From Victivallales bacterium (lineage in GTDB: Bacteria > Verrucomicrobiota > Lentisphaeria > Oligosphaerales > Oligosphaeraceae), in assembly GCA_900771165.1 (NCBI GenBank), contig CAAGMX010000013.1, forward strand, positions 1 through 5,580: a stretch of DNA of 5,580 nt, given 5' to 3'. The position numbers and the translations under genes were made by a program. Below, one piece after another: positions 5,108 to 5,580 of this stretch (positions are counted from its first letter, which is position 1; each line of letters opens with the position of its first letter). Under the pieces are notes generated by a model. It had not been told where the DNA came from, searched no databases, and saw nothing but the letters and a program-made list of their open reading frames with translations.

Positions 5108-5580
5108 TCAGAGATCGCGGGAGGGGGCGTTCCGCAGCTTTTCCAGGAGTTCGCGGAAGTCCTGCCAGGTGGAGATGTGGACCACCTGGGCCCGGAGTTC
5201 CCGGGGGAATCCGTGGCCGCAGACATAGCCGGAGACCACCTTGCGCCCCAGGATCATGGCGCCGCGTTCGCCGTATTCCCTGACCATCTCCGACAACTGG
5301 AGTTCCAGTACCTGGAGGCGTTCCTCCCGGGGAATCTCCCGTTTCTCTCCCTGAAGAATTTCCTGGAAAAGCCAGGGATTTCCCAGGCATCCCCGGGCCA
5401 CCATGACCTTCTGGCAACCGGTTTCCCGGACCAGCCGCCGGGCGTCCTCCCCGGTGAAAATGCCCCCGTTGGCCACCACAGGCACCGGAAGATTCTCCCG
5501 GACGGCCCGGATGATGGGGGTATGGACGGGGCCGGAATAGACATGCCGGGCCAGGCGTCCGTGGATGGTGATCCCCTGGA
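5108..5580 (-). CDS. dusB: tRNA-dihydrouridine synthase, C-terminal part (5' end outside window)
   Basis: Flavoenzyme that reduces uridines in the tRNA D-loop with NAD(P)H and FMN. Only the last 156 codons are present; the reading frame stays open to the window edge, so the gene starts beyond 5580 and the catalytic Cys region is not visible. Seen are ITIHGRLARHVYSG at partial residues 3-16 (family HxR...YSG), then PVPVVANGGI and VMVARGCLGNPWLFQEI, the FMN-phosphate-binding half of the TIM barrel. The C-terminal helical tRNA-binding domain follows, with GRKVVSGYVCGHGFPRELR. The RGxLGNPW string fits DusB better than DusA or DusC, where that segment differs, so the symbol is provisional while the family is secure. 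An internal GTG at 5485 lies mid-domain and is not a start. The gene ends 78 nt before rseP on the same strand. Confidence 0.93.
   Translation of the reverse strand, partial: QGITIHGRLARHVYSGPVHTPIIRAVRENLPVPVVANGGIFTGEDARRLVRETGCQKVMVARGCLGNPWLFQEILQGEKREIPREERLQVLELQLSEMVREYGERGAMILGRKVVSGYVCGHGFPRELRAQVVHISTWQDFRELLEKLRNAPSRDL

Noticed and set aside
5254..5544. Overlapping minus-strand open frame inside the dus region
   Set aside because: It is out of frame with the conserved Dus motifs, Pro/Ser/Arg/Trp-rich and without recognisable domains: a shadow frame.

Overview
The window is a GC-rich bacterial chromosomal segment. It carries a tightly packed set of five genes, all on the minus strand, and an AT-richer non-coding stretch at the low-coordinate end. 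In transcription order the genes are: the C-terminal part of a tRNA-dihydrouridine synthase (cut by the right window edge), an enlarged RseP/site-2 metalloprotease, cytidylate kinase, a polytopic MraY/WecA-type sugar-1-phosphate transferase, and quinolinate phosphoribosyltransferase (NadC). All are conserved housekeeping or cell-envelope functions. I see no cas genes, transposase, phage gene, tRNA or CRISPR repeat inside the window.

Layout: dus (5580-5108) is followed by a 78-nt gap holding a strong GC hairpin and a -10-like box, then rseP (5029-3050). Nine bases later comes cmk (3040-2357), whose TAG stop directly abuts the ATG of the transferase (2356-1271). A second 78-nt gap precedes nadC (1192-320). 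rseP, cmk and the transferase look co-transcribed; dus and nadC probably belong to the same transcript but could have their own promoters. None of the four visible start codons is preceded by a recognisable Shine-Dalgarno sequence.

The region 1-319 has no convincing gene. It is dense in inverted repeats, has a palindromic extended -10-like element just after nadC, and carries on the minus strand a near-consensus boxA antitermination motif (TGCTCTTTGACA) close to the window edge, preceded by a short perfect hairpin. This looks like the leader of a long untranslated transcript, most likely an rRNA operon or a CRISPR array, starting just outside the window. It is the most interesting part of the window, though the transcript itself is not visible.

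Organism: high GC, no visible Shine-Dalgarno sequences, a roughly 660-residue RseP with several PDZ-like segments, and a WecA-like enzyme with an HLSHR rather than HxHH loop are compatible with a Verrucomicrobiota/PVC-type bacterium. This is a low-confidence inference from family resemblance only. Functionally the genes cover tRNA modification, membrane-stress proteolysis, CMP recycling, envelope polysaccharide initiation and NAD synthesis; they share no pathway and are probably just a co-transcribed housekeeping cluster.
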